This document shows positions 5,678 to 11,862 of a DNA stretch of 29,532 nucleotides, in pieces. This DNA comes from a virus. The stretch is from positions 1 to 29,532 of the IMG/VR virus record IMGVR_UViG_3300015202_000038; one strand, written 5' to 3'. Under the pieces are notes generated by a model. The model searched no databases. It worked only from the letters and a program-made list of their open reading frames with translations, and had not been told where the DNA came from. Made by a program: the position numbers and the translations under genes. Every line of letters starts with the position of its first letter. Position 1 is the stretch's first letter.

Positions 5678-5737
5678 CCCTTGCGTTCTGCGACATACCA
5701 GCGCGTGCATTGTGCGTTCGATCAATCGAACAACGCG

Positions 5738-5827
5738 TCAATTATCATCCTTTAGGTCCTTGGGCGTGTCCTCAGGCGTTGAAACGAATGCGCGCGATAC
5801 AATGCACACAAAACGATGGCACATCAT
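5738..5827 (-). CDS. possible small protein (29 aa)
   Basis: The ATG overlaps the stop of gene 5824-6036 in an ATGA junction, and the product ends with a soluble charged tail (STPEDTPKDLKDDN). There is no independent ribosome site, so it would depend on coupling. The same DNA contains a partial copy of the GCCATC and hairpin module, so it may be regulatory rather than coding. Confidence 0.35.
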   Translation of the reverse strand: MMCHRFVCIVSRAFVSTPEDTPKDLKDDN

Positions 5828-6036
5828 CCTTGGGCGCCGTGTGTGATGCGGCTCATCGTTGCGTACGCCTCTTCGAGTGTTTCTATAGCTATTTTCATAG
5901 CCTTCAACGTACCTTTCTCACTTCGGGCTTGGTTATTGACTAGGACGCGTTGCGAAGCTTCCCACTCGAGGGCGGTTATTTGAACAGCTAGGCAAGCTCG
6001 CAATACTCGCTCAGTGGGTGGCGATAGGGCCATCAT
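5824..6036 (-). CDS. hypothetical helical protein (70 aa)
   Basis: ATG 6036 is 6 nt after GGAG. The start lies inside the 3' end of gene 6011-6235 (26-nt overlap). The product is almost entirely helical, with Glu, Ala and Leu repeats (LRACLAVQITALEWEASQRV and LKAMKIAIETLEEAYATM), consistent with a small helical bundle or coiled-coil dimer. No known family. It is the fourth gene of the operon starting at 7069. Confidence 0.65.
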   Translation of the reverse strand: MMALSPPTERVLRACLAVQITALEWEASQRVLVNNQARSEKGTLKAMKIAIETLEEAYATMSRITHGAQG

Positions 6037-6235
6037 TTTTCTCCAACAATTTAGGGTCTGTGATTATTTGGGTGATTGCATGAAAAGGTACTATAGTCGG
6101 GTAGGGGTCGTTGTGGCTGTCCCCGATAGCAAGATAAAGTTTATCGACCTCGACAACAACACCACAGACCATGTTAAGGTTAAGAGTAACAACCATAACT
6201 TTCGGTAACACTTTAAGCTTTTCGTAGAAACTCAT
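6011..6235 (-). CDS. small beta-barrel protein, possibly Sm/Hfq-like (74 aa)
   Basis: Start at ATG 6235 with AGGAAG 5 nt upstream. After a short helix (MSFYEKLKVLPK) come alternating beta-strands: MVVTLNLNMVCGVVVEVDK, LYLAIGDS and TIVPFHAITQII. The order helix, G-V-V-x-x-V-D strand, L-x-L-x-I strand, and final V-P-F-H-A-I-T-x-I resembles the Sm fold. In particular it recalls the KHAIS segment of Hfq. That is my inference from pattern only; an SH3-like barrel is an alternative. A phage Sm-like protein could bind the conserved leader stem-loops of this region. Confidence 0.65.
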   Translation of the reverse strand: MSFYEKLKVLPKVMVVTLNLNMVCGVVVEVDKLYLAIGDSHNDPYPTIVPFHAITQIITDPKLLEKNDGPIATH

Positions 6236-6290
6236 ACGGCTTCCTACCAAGGTTTCGAGGCTGTTGCGCTTTTCGGGGGGGTCATAGCCG

Positions 6291-6803
6291 TCAGTCTGGA
6301 TCTACTACAAGATCAAGATCAGTCGTCACCTTTTCCATAGCGCTGTGAGCTGACTTGATGCAGTCGAATTGAGGTTGGCTAAAGCCGTCGGTGCATTGAA
6401 TGTCGAAAAGCTGTTTTTTTGCACTATCGACCATTTCTTCGAGCGCGGTTATCAAGCTGTCGGCAGCTGATTGTCGAGCAACCTTCATCACGTATTCTTT
6501 TTCGTAATTCATGACCGCGGCCATTAGCTCGAACGTGATAAACTGTTCTTGTTCTTCGTCGCCCATTTGCTGACGCTCCAGCATAGCTCGAAGGATAAAA
6601 GATGAGTCATTGGCCCCCGCGGCGTAAACATCTTGATCTGCAGCTGTGTAGCCGCCGACGGTCGGATTGTGCCTGTGAAAAACGACACCCCAATCGCCGC
6701 GTTGTTTTTTGACCGCGTACCCGAACCATTCACGGCCGATGACCATGATGCGGCTGCGGGGTTGATTATCGTCGGCGTGAGGCTCAAAGCTATATGTTGT
6801 CAT
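6291..6803 (-). CDS. hypothetical protein (170 aa)
   Basis: ATG 6803 is preceded by GGAG at 8 nt. The N-terminal third is beta-rich with aromatic residues (REWFGYAVKKQRGDWGVVFHRH). The rest is mostly helical and acidic (EEQEQFITFELMAAVMNYEKEYV, ALEEMVDSAKKQLFDI), ending in an acidic tail DLDLVVDPD. No family recognised. It sits between 6854-7069 and 6011-6235 in a minus-strand operon. Confidence 0.7.
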   Translation of the reverse strand: MTTYSFEPHADDNQPRSRIMVIGREWFGYAVKKQRGDWGVVFHRHNPTVGGYTAADQDVYAAGANDSSFILRAMLERQQMGDEEQEQFITFELMAAVMNYEKEYVMKVARQSAADSLITALEEMVDSAKKQLFDIQCTDGFSQPQFDCIKSAHSAMEKVTTDLDLVVDPD

Positions 6804-6853
6804 AGTCGTTACTCCGTGATGGTGATGTTATCGTAGCCTTCGAGGGTGAATAT

Positions 6854-7069
6854 TTAAGGGCCCGCCGAGGTCAGCGGTGCTTTGAATACAAAGCATTCGT
6901 TTTTGTTAAGGTTAGTGTAAAGCTGAAGCTCATCGGCTGTCGCGTACAGGCCGTCACTTGACAAGTGCTGGGCTTTCACGAGCGCAGGGACACGCATACG
7001 AAGCTCATCGGCTATTTCAGGATGAGCAGCGGCGGAGGCGGCAATCTGTTGAAGGGTGAAGGGGATCAT
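6854..7069 (-). CDS. hypothetical protein (71 aa)
   Basis: First gene of the operon driven from 7085-7136. ATG 7069 is chosen, with GAGGA about 11 nt upstream; a TTG immediately before it is possible. The product is mainly helical (LQQIAASAAAHPEIADELRMRVPALVKA), with a beta segment at the end (NECFVFKAPL). No family recognised. Directly after its stop the same frame continues with 14 coding-like codons before another stop, which may be chance. Confidence 0.6.
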   Translation of the reverse strand: MIPFTLQQIAASAAAHPEIADELRMRVPALVKAQHLSSDGLYATADELQLYTNLNKNECFVFKAPLTSAGP

Positions 7070-7084
7070 CAACTAATCAATCCT

Positions 7085-7136
7085 CATCGCGTTATTGCGA
7101 TGAATTATTCATACAATGATGGGAGCTATATGTCAC
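7085..7136 (-). promoter_or_regulatory. promoter with 5' stem-loop for operon 7069-5738
   Basis: -35 GTGACA (7131-7136), 17-bp spacer, -10 TATGAA (7108-7113), perfect stem-loop CATCGC-AATAAC-GCGATG (7085-7102), then GAGGA. A CCCATCAT word precedes the -10. Confidence 0.7.
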
Positions 7137-7146
7137 CCGTGATATT

Positions 7147-7620
7147 CTACAACATGCCGCACGGGTCGCAAGACCATTGCAATAAACCTTGCATAATGAC
7201 GGGGCTGATTTTGCCCGATCGATCAAGTTGATTGCGAGCGCGATCACCCCAACGCTGATTATATTTTTGATGACGGCTAATTTGGTGACGGTCGCGCGGG
7301 TGACGCCGGCCATTATAGAAGCGACAGTACCAATGAAACCAACCGAGCGGATCCTCATCAAATATCCAGCCGCGTTCATGCCAATCTTGATATGTCAGTC
7401 CTGCTTTTGCATGAAAGCAATTTTTGCGTGGATCGAACACCCCGCGTTGGTAATGCGCAAGCTTTGTGGTAAGCACGGACAGATCGTCAAAGTCGCAAGG
7501 ACGAGCTTTATCAAAATAAGCGCCGCCGAATACGCCGAGCTTGATCATGCGGGAAGGAGTAAATGCGGGGCGAAAGCCGAGTGGCATGGGAGGGTAGCTG
7601 GGTTCAATTTTTTGTGTCAT
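7147..7620 (-). CDS. conserved phage protein of unknown function (GVFGG family)
   Basis: 157 residues, ATG 7620 with GAGGT close upstream. The sequence shows the signature order of a widespread, uncharacterised phage protein family: an MIKLGVFGGAYF-type opening (residues 25-36), an aromatic HAKAGLTYQDWHERGWI segment, DEDPLGWFHWYCRFYNGRR, and an Arg/His-rich region (DRHQISRHQKYNQRWGD). The C-terminal part resembles the R-Q-x-L-L-x-W-x-x-D end of relatives. Many tryptophans and basic residues suggest nucleic-acid binding, but this is inference. It lies between the promoter module at 7085 and the short frame 7635-7739. Confidence 0.8.
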   Translation of the reverse strand: MTQKIEPSYPPMPLGFRPAFTPSRMIKLGVFGGAYFDKARPCDFDDLSVLTTKLAHYQRGVFDPRKNCFHAKAGLTYQDWHERGWIFDEDPLGWFHWYCRFYNGRRHPRDRHQISRHQKYNQRWGDRARNQLDRSGKISPVIMQGLLQWSCDPCGML

Positions 7621-7634
7621 TTATAACCTCGATG

Positions 7635-7739
7635 TTATCGCATGTTTGATTGTACGATGTTAGAGCATCGCTCGTCAATTGACTCAAGGCTGTGGACATA
7701 CTGATCCCGGTCGGGGGTGGACCGATGCCCGTACACCAT
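7635..7739 (-). CDS. possible small protein (34 aa)
   Basis: ATG 7739 opens a 34-codon frame with coding-like composition (HRSTPDRDQYVHSLESIDE). It ends 14 nt before the ATG of 7147-7620. The ribosome site is poor (AGG immediately before ATG), and a promoter-like pair TTGACG-N18-TACAAT (7649-7678) lies within it. It may therefore be a leader region instead. Confidence 0.35.
   Translation of the reverse strand: MVYGHRSTPDRDQYVHSLESIDERCSNIVQSNMR
7649..7678 (-). promoter_or_regulatory. possible promoter for gene 7147-7620
   Basis: TTGACG (7673-7678), 18-bp spacer, TACAAT (7649-7654), followed by a degenerate leader hairpin CGAT-AAC-ATCG (near 7631-7640) and GAGGT. The hairpin resembles the repeated module but has shorter arms. 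Confidence 0.45.
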
Positions 7740-7821
7740 CCTAATACACGAGTTGGAGATACTGCCGACCACTTGGTGCAAACGCTGCAGCAGCTTTCGC
7801 TCGTGCCTTCATGAAGCTGTA

Positions 7822-8148
7822 TCACCCGAAGATCCAAACATCTAGCTGACAGGTTGCGTGCCAATTGTCGCGGCCAGTAAGGATTTTGCTGTCTTCGGAC
7901 ATAACACCTTGCTGAGCCCGGATCATGCCAAGCATTTCGGTTGAAAGGCGAACGTCGAGCTGTGTCCACTTAGGGACAACGTGAGCGGGCTTATCGGCCA
8001 GGTAAGACAACATATCCATCGCAATTTGAAGAGCGTTTGCCGAATTAATGCGTTGGCCATTACTCAGCGTATCATGGCCGAGCATTGTGCCGACGTTAGG
8101 GAGGTCGAATGATACGCCGTTGGCGTCAAGAGATAGGTATGTGTTCAT
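7822..8148 (-). CDS. hypothetical protein (108 aa)
   Basis: Start at ATG 8148 (MNTYLSLDANGVSFDL), with AAGGG 7 nt before it and the promoter module at 8161-8211. Alpha/beta composition: two N-terminal strands, a long helix (SANALQIAMDMLSYLADKP) and a second helix (STEMLGMIRAQQGVM), then a tryptophan-containing C-terminal strand (CQLDVWIFG). No recognised family. The following 180 nt contain only very short frames. Confidence 0.65.
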   Translation of the reverse strand: MNTYLSLDANGVSFDLPNVGTMLGHDTLSNGQRINSANALQIAMDMLSYLADKPAHVVPKWTQLDVRLSTEMLGMIRAQQGVMSEDSKILTGRDNWHATCQLDVWIFG

Positions 8149-8160
8149 CGTCGTTCCCTT

Positions 8161-8211
8161 ATCGCGTTGTTGCAATGAATTGACATTGCATCAATGGTTG
8201 CCGATAATCAA
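8161..8211 (-). promoter_or_regulatory. promoter with 5' stem-loop for gene 7822-8148
   Basis: -35 TTGATT (8206-8211), 17 bp, weak -10 CAATGT (8183-8188), stem-loop ATTGC-AACAAC-GCGAT with one G-U pair (8161-8176), then AAGGG. The -35 overlaps the stop codon of the upstream gene. Confidence 0.55.
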
Positions 8212-8507
8212 TTATCCAAATCCAGAATTTTCTGAACCCAAGGCCTTGATTTTGCATAAAGAGCAAGAAACTTTTTGTTTTTAATTGATGCTCGCCACAT
8301 TATGGCTTCATCACGAAACGTCTCCTCCATATCATCAGACTCGATCAAGTGACCGCCGAGCGAACATACTTCGGAGTACTCATCTACAGACCATGGGAAG
8401 TGGGTAGCGAGGATTTGATCTTCAGTGATATGGACGCCCACAAGGCCAAGGTTGGACAATGCAAGGCCGGCTGCAATACGAGCAAGCTTTTGATCCATGC
8501 TAACCAT
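8208..8507 (-). CDS. hypothetical protein (99 aa)
   Basis: ATG 8507 overlaps the stop of the upstream gene in a TAATG junction and has AAAGGA 7 nt before it. Helical protein: an Ala/Leu-rich N-terminal helix (QKLARIAAGLALSNLGLVG), a central acidic loop (LIESDDMEETF) and a basic, aromatic C-terminus (IKNKKFLALYAKSRPWVQKIL). No transmembrane character and no family recognised. Last gene of the four-gene operon from promoter 9851-9897. Confidence 0.65.
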   Translation of the reverse strand: MVSMDQKLARIAAGLALSNLGLVGVHITEDQILATHFPWSVDEYSEVCSLGGHLIESDDMEETFRDEAIMWRASIKNKKFLALYAKSRPWVQKILDLDN

Positions 8508-9019
8508 TATGTATTCCTTTCAATAAACTCACGACCGGCAAAGGTCACCGAACCATCATCGAGCATAAGGGCCATCCGCGAAGCGAAGCCGGTGATTTCA
8601 AGGATTTGCATTGGGCTGTATTTGGCGGTATAGGTATCCGCGTGATGCTGCCTTTCAACGCGTAGAAAGTCTACGACTCCTTGAATGTCGGGGCAGCAAT
8701 AGCTTATAAGCTCGACAAGGGGTTCGCCGCGAGCTATGTCGTGAGCATAAGATTTGGCGTCATCTTGAACTTCTTCGATCAGCATGGTAATGATGGTATC
8801 ACGGTCAACGTCGGTAAACCGCGGGTCTTCAAAGGATGTATCGATTGAACACGGAGGAAGAGAAAGCTTATTGGCTACAAACTCGAACAAGCTATCGGTG
8901 TGCGGCAAGTTGCCAGCGTCGTCGAGCTTGTCGATAAACTGGCACAGAATCTTTAGGAGCTGGCGATCTGTAGCATCAGTCGCAGCTTTGTGCTCAAGCA
9001 AGTGTTCAAACGTGGTCAT
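8507..9019 (-). CDS. hypothetical helical protein (170 aa)
   Basis: ATG 9019, with GGAGG about 5 nt upstream, overlaps the stop of 9016-9312 in an ATGA junction. The product is acidic and largely helical (ATDRQLLKILCQFIDKLDD, DRDTIITMLIEEVQDDAKSY). A HHADTY segment and a pair CCPDIQG lie in the second half. I do not recognise it. Third gene of the operon starting at 9839. Confidence 0.65.
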   Translation of the reverse strand: MTTFEHLLEHKAATDATDRQLLKILCQFIDKLDDAGNLPHTDSLFEFVANKLSLPPCSIDTSFEDPRFTDVDRDTIITMLIEEVQDDAKSYAHDIARGEPLVELISYCCPDIQGVVDFLRVERQHHADTYTAKYSPMQILEITGFASRMALMLDDGSVTFAGREFIERNT

Positions 9020-9312
9020 GAAACCCTCCGTAATCTGGCAAACCGTTGCGGGTTACCTTGTTTGTTGGTGAATAGCGCGTGGACAACGATAACGCGGTCG
9101 CGCTCGTCATGCTCATACCTAAACGACAGCGGACCGAGGGGTGGATTGGAGGATGTTTCCCTATACTTGTTTGACGCATGCTGAAGCAGCTCACGGATAT
9201 CAGCTATGCTAGCAGCTTCGTATGACTTGTCGAGCCGTACGATGTTGTGAACTTCAACCTGCCAAACTTGAAGGGCCGGGATTGTCGAAGGCGTGAGGAT
9301 GAGTCGAGTCAT
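9016..9312 (-). CDS. hypothetical protein (98 aa)
   Basis: Start at the ATG encoding MTRLILTPSTIPALQV, in an ATGA overlap with the end of the upstream gene. The fold looks alpha/beta: strand VWQVEVHNIVRL, helix SIADIRELLQHASNKY, strand pair LSFRYEHDERDRVIVVHALF, and a basic C-terminus (NPQRFARLRRVS). No family recognised. Its stop overlaps the next start, so three genes here are coupled by ATGA junctions. Confidence 0.65.
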   Translation of the reverse strand: MTRLILTPSTIPALQVWQVEVHNIVRLDKSYEAASIADIRELLQHASNKYRETSSNPPLGPLSFRYEHDERDRVIVVHALFTNKQGNPQRFARLRRVS

Positions 9313-9839
9313 GATACACCACAAATCTTTGCAATTTTGTCAATCTCGTTCGGGGCGAATGCCCAGCCATACGTGGGCTTGATCATGTCGCTGTTACGCA
9401 ACGCCGCGCGACACGCAAAGGGCTCACGTTTCCACGTCTCAGCAAGTGTTGATATGGTTATGTAGCCATCAGGAACGAAAAGCTTTTTCGATTTGGGAAC
9501 AGGGTCAGGCTTGACGCGCGTGGCAACACTGCGAGGCTCGTCGGGAGTATCAGCAGGCGCGTCAGGCATCACCGGGTCCGGCAGTGCATCATTGATAGGG
9601 CGTTGTCGAGCACGCGCCTCGGCGTTCTCACGTTCGATCATCAAGGGCATACCGGACTCGGCGGACAATCGGCGCAATTCACGTAGGTTTTCGGCGTGAT
9701 ATTCTTTTGTTGATTTGAAGGGATAGATAGAGTCGCGTTCGGCAATCCACGTTTTGCCATTAATGGGTGTGGGCAAATAATTTGGATTAGCTCGAAGCTT
9801 TTCGATTTCGTCAAGCGTACGGCCAGGTGACCAAGGCAT
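9309..9839 (-). CDS. protein with C-terminal HTH-like domain (176 aa)
   Basis: Start at ATG 9839 (MPWSPGRTLDEIEKLRA) behind GGAGAT and the leader hairpin. The N-terminal half is basic and helical. A proline-rich acidic linker (DALPDPVMPDAPADTPDEP) leads to a compact C-terminal domain, roughly residues 124-176. There, YITISTLAETWKREPFACRAALR is followed by YGWAFAPNEIDKI. The same arrangement occurs in the products of 11863-12627 and 26280-26645, so this is a repeated DNA-binding-like module. The first gene of a four-gene operon. Confidence 0.7.
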   Translation of the reverse strand: MPWSPGRTLDEIEKLRANPNYLPTPINGKTWIAERDSIYPFKSTKEYHAENLRELRRLSAESGMPLMIERENAEARARQRPINDALPDPVMPDAPADTPDEPRSVATRVKPDPVPKSKKLFVPDGYITISTLAETWKREPFACRAALRNSDMIKPTYGWAFAPNEIDKIAKICGVS

Positions 9840-9850
9840 TTCATATCTCC

Positions 9851-9897
9851 ATCGCGTCGTTGCGATCATTCATATATGCGACATTGGCGACCGTCAA
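9851..9897 (-). promoter_or_regulatory. promoter with 5' stem-loop for operon 9839-8208
   Basis: -35 TTGACG (9892-9897), 17 bp, -10 TATGAA (9869-9874), stem-loop ATCGC-AACGAC-GCGAT (9851-9866), then GGAGAT. The hairpin begins only 2 nt after the -10, closer than in the other copies. Confidence 0.7.
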
Positions 9898-9901
9898 TCA
9901 A

Positions 9902-10156
9902 CTAATTGATACCGGTTCCGGCTATCGAAGTGGAGACTTCTCGGTCGATGGTATCCCACCGGTCAGCCAACACTTGGGCCAAGCTGGGCTTGATTTTACC
10001 CGTAGCGTCAAAGTACTCTTTAGCCACTAGACTGTCCCAGTAGTCGATGTTTTGTGCTATAATGTCTCGACGAAGGGCATTAAGAACGTCAAGGTAGTTT
10101 TCATAGTTTTGGCCGGCGTAACGAAATACTGCTACTTTTTCAACCTTGCTTGCCAC
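9902..10156 (-). CDS. hypothetical protein (84 aa)
   Basis: Start set at GTG 10156 because AAGGA lies 6 nt upstream; the longer frame has no ribosome site. Sequence begins with VASKVEKVAVFRYAGQ, continues as an acidic helical protein (NYLDVLNALRRDIIAQN) and ends with a Gly/Ser/Thr tail. No family recognised. It follows the DUF2786 gene after a 59-nt gap containing a strong hairpin (10179-10206), so its expression may be partly uncoupled from that gene. Confidence 0.6.
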   Translation of the reverse strand: MASKVEKVAVFRYAGQNYENYLDVLNALRRDIIAQNIDYWDSLVAKEYFDATGKIKPSLAQVLADRWDTIDREVSTSIAGTGIN

Positions 10157-10178
10157 GGTGTTTTCCTTATAGATTTTT

Positions 10179-10206
10179 GCCGTCACCACAGGCTTGCAGT
10201 GACGGC
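10179..10206 (-). other. intercistronic hairpin
   Basis: Perfect 8-bp stem GCCGTCAC/GTGACGGC with a 12-nt loop between genes 10216-10890 and 9902-10156. On the minus strand no U-tract follows (AAAAATC), so it is more likely an mRNA processing or stability element than a terminator. Confidence 0.5.
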
Positions 10207-10215
10207 TAGGGTGTG

Positions 10216-10890
10216 TTAGCGGAGTAGGTTTGCTCGTAGGTTAACGCTTGCGCCGAAGGCGGTGCCTCGGCTGTAACCATCCGCGCTACCGATGCGGGCG
10301 TGTGAAGCTCGCGCTGTCCTGATGTTGCCCCCGAACAGCTGTGTTAGATAAGCGGTGTTACCCAACTGCTCGCTATTACCGAGCACTACTAAGGCATTGC
10401 CTGTGGATGATTGCGGCGTGCTCAGACGTTGCGTCGGTCGCATATCGTAGCAGCGTTGCGCAATTGCGTTGCCGGCCCCCGTCATAAACGAACGACCCCC
10501 ACCGCTGGCGCGAGCTTCAGCTTGAACGGCTCGCAATACCATCACGGCGACAGCATGACACATAGCCACGTTGCTTTCTTCACCGACGAGGGTAATTTTG
10601 TCCATTTTGTCACTGATACGGGTGAATATCCATCGGCAAAAATACAGGTGAGTCAAACCGTTCAAGACCATCGCTGACCAAGGCCGCTTGAGAACTTGAA
10701 GGTCGCGGTGCGTTCGCTTTACATCCTCGGGACGCTCATCGACTGTGGACCGCTCGAGATTATATCGCTCCATCAGCTCGTATGCTTTGCGATTGAAAGC
10801 CTCAGCTTCCTCCACAGTGCAGGCGGTGTTTTCGGATTTTGCGAGGAGCTTTGCAATCTTTTCCTTGATTGCTTTCATGTCGTCAGGCAT
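10216..10890 (-). CDS. DUF2786 domain protein
   Basis: 224 residues; ATG 10890 has AGGA 8 nt upstream. The N-terminal 45 residues (IKEKIAKLLAKSENTACTVEEAEAFNRKAYELM) match the DUF2786 pattern, a helical domain common in phages and in bacterial proteins of unknown role. The middle part continues with LNGLTHLYFCRWIF and an SNVAMCHAVAVMVLRAVQAEAR helix, as usual after DUF2786. The C-terminus is Gly/Ala/Arg-rich (GSADGYSRGTAFGASVNLRANLLR), typical of family members. Function unknown. It is the first gene behind promoter 10904-10976. Confidence 0.85.
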   Translation of the reverse strand: MPDDMKAIKEKIAKLLAKSENTACTVEEAEAFNRKAYELMERYNLERSTVDERPEDVKRTHRDLQVLKRPWSAMVLNGLTHLYFCRWIFTRISDKMDKITLVGEESNVAMCHAVAVMVLRAVQAEARASGGGRSFMTGAGNAIAQRCYDMRPTQRLSTPQSSTGNALVVLGNSEQLGNTAYLTQLFGGNIRTARASHARIGSADGYSRGTAFGASVNLRANLLR

Positions 10891-10903
10891 GGTGTCGTGT
10901 CCT

Positions 10904-10976
10904 ATCGCGTTATTGCGATGAAATAATCATACGACGATGGCAACTTAAGCGCAATACACTTTATACTGCCATCGTC
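10904..10976 (-). promoter_or_regulatory. promoter: operator dyad plus 5' stem-loop
   Basis: -35 TTGCGC (10949-10954), 17 bp, -10 TATGAT (10926-10931), stem-loop ATCGC-AATAAC-GCGAT (10904-10919), then AGGA. A perfect 10-bp inverted repeat GACGATGGCA/TGCCATCGTC (10933-10942 and 10967-10976) brackets the -35. Confidence 0.7.
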
Positions 10977-11023
10977 CATATAATACTTAATTTGATTATC
11001 CTTCATCGAGCGGGGTTCTGCGA

Positions 11024-11218
11024 CTATTCGCTGCACTCGCATTCCATATCAACAAACTCATCGGCTTCTTCAGGAGATGCTCCTATATGAAAAAGTTTAT
11101 CATACAAGTCTTGTTGATCTTTGCGCGATTTGCGGCTTTTACGAAACTTATTCACCGCGGCAGAAAAAATACCATGCTTGCCGGCAAGGAACATTCGATC
11201 TTCAAATGAGTCAGCCAT
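11024..11218 (-). CDS. hypothetical small protein (64 aa)
   Basis: Start at the ATG encoding MADSFEDRMFLAGKHG, with AAAGGA about 8 nt upstream that overlaps the previous stop. The middle is very basic (VNKFRKSRKSRKDQQD) and the C-terminus acidic with two cysteines (ASPEEADEFVDMECECSE). Bipolar charge is common in small phage proteins that bind host factors or nucleic acid. No family is recognised. Second gene behind promoter 11464-11535. Confidence 0.65.
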   Translation of the reverse strand: MADSFEDRMFLAGKHGIFSAAVNKFRKSRKSRKDQQDLYDKLFHIGASPEEADEFVDMECECSE

Positions 11219-11222
11219 TATC

Positions 11223-11453
11223 TTATCCTTTCGATTGATCAAGCAAAGCCTGCACGGCGGCGATCATGCCATCATAGTCGCGAGCTTTGAAGGTGGTGCT
11301 GGTCCAACGCTCAACCATCGAGCGTAGGTTTTTTGGCGTGTAAGAAGCGTTCACGCGCCCACCGATTTTGCAAGCTTGAAGACCTTGCTTGACAACGATC
11401 ATTTGATACCGCGTGATGCCATCGGGCGTGGTGATAGAGACAGCGCTCATCAT
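11223..11453 (-). CDS. hypothetical protein (76 aa)
   Basis: ATG 11453, with AAAGG directly upstream (a second ATG follows and may be used instead). The product is alpha/beta: strand VSITTPDGITRYQMIVVK, a basic loop (NASYTPKNLRSMVERW) and a C-terminal helix (DYDGMIAAVQALLDQSKG). No family recognised. First gene of a two-gene operon. Confidence 0.65.
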   Translation of the reverse strand: MMSAVSITTPDGITRYQMIVVKQGLQACKIGGRVNASYTPKNLRSMVERWTSTTFKARDYDGMIAAVQALLDQSKG

Positions 11454-11463
11454 TTTTACCTTT

Positions 11464-11535
11464 ATCGCGTTATTGCGATGCGGTCATTATATGATGATGG
11501 CGATTTGAGTGCAATGCACCTTATACCGCCATCAT
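11464..11535 (-). promoter_or_regulatory. promoter: operator dyad plus 5' stem-loop
   Basis: Perfect -10 TATAAT (11486-11491), stem-loop ATCGC-AATAAC-GCGAT (11464-11479), AAAGG. A 9-bp inverted repeat ATGATGGCG/CGCCATCAT (11494-11535) encloses GTGCATTGCAC. TTGCAC is only 14 bp from the -10, so the -35 contact is uncertain; compared with the copy at 10904 about 3 nt are missing from the spacer. Confidence 0.65.
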
Positions 11536-11550
11536 CTATACAACACTTAG

Positions 11551-11853
11551 TTATTCTTCGTCGAGCATGTCGCCGGCCAGTTTCGACTTGGTTTGAAGCC
11601 GATTGTGGAGCTTAGCGATTTGCTTGGCAACCTTTTTTTGCTTACCGGGTGTGGTAAACAGTGAGTCCTGGGCGTTACCCTGGGAATACTCTTCGTAGGC
11701 AGCCGCAAGTGCCTCGATGGCCAAGACGTAGGCGGCTTTGGCTGCGGTGATCTTCACCTCAGGCACTTCTTTTTTCTTAGACTTTTTCATTCTTACTGGC
11801 GGTGCCGCTTCAGCTTCGGGCTCTACGACGGGTTCAATTTTCTTTCGTGCCAT
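11551..11853 (-). CDS. hypothetical Lys/Ala-rich protein (100 aa)
   Basis: Start at ATG 11853 (MARKKIEPVVEPEAEAAPP), 7 nt after AGGA. The N-terminal 35 residues alternate acidic Pro/Glu/Ala and basic (RMKKSKKKEV) stretches, histone-tail-like. The rest is helical (AAYVLAIEALAAAYEEY) with a basic segment KQKKVAKQIAKLHNRLQTK. It may bind DNA, but no family is recognised. Second gene after 11863-12627, separated by 9 nt. Confidence 0.65.
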   Translation of the reverse strand: MARKKIEPVVEPEAEAAPPVRMKKSKKKEVPEVKITAAKAAYVLAIEALAAAYEEYSQGNAQDSLFTTPGKQKKVAKQIAKLHNRLQTKSKLAGDMLDEE

Positions 11854-11862
11854 TATCATTTC

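Noticed and set aside
6804-6853. Fourteen coding-like codons (ATA-TTC-ACC...) in frame after the stop of 6854-7069
   Set aside because: Stop-codon readthrough would be needed and there is no start codon or ribosome site; too short to support.
7604-7969. Minus-strand frame of 121 codons between 7604 and 7969
   Set aside because: It overlaps the better-supported gene 7822-8148, is rich in Cys, Arg, Ser and Pro in shadow-like fashion and lacks a ribosome site.
10179-10206. Hairpin considered as an intrinsic terminator
   Set aside because: The following minus-strand bases are A-rich, not U-rich, so termination in the gene direction is not supported.
5090-11479. Repeated stem-loops considered as a dispersed CRISPR-like or REP element
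   Set aside because: They occur only between promoter and start codon in fixed orientation and not as arrays, which points to a leader element.
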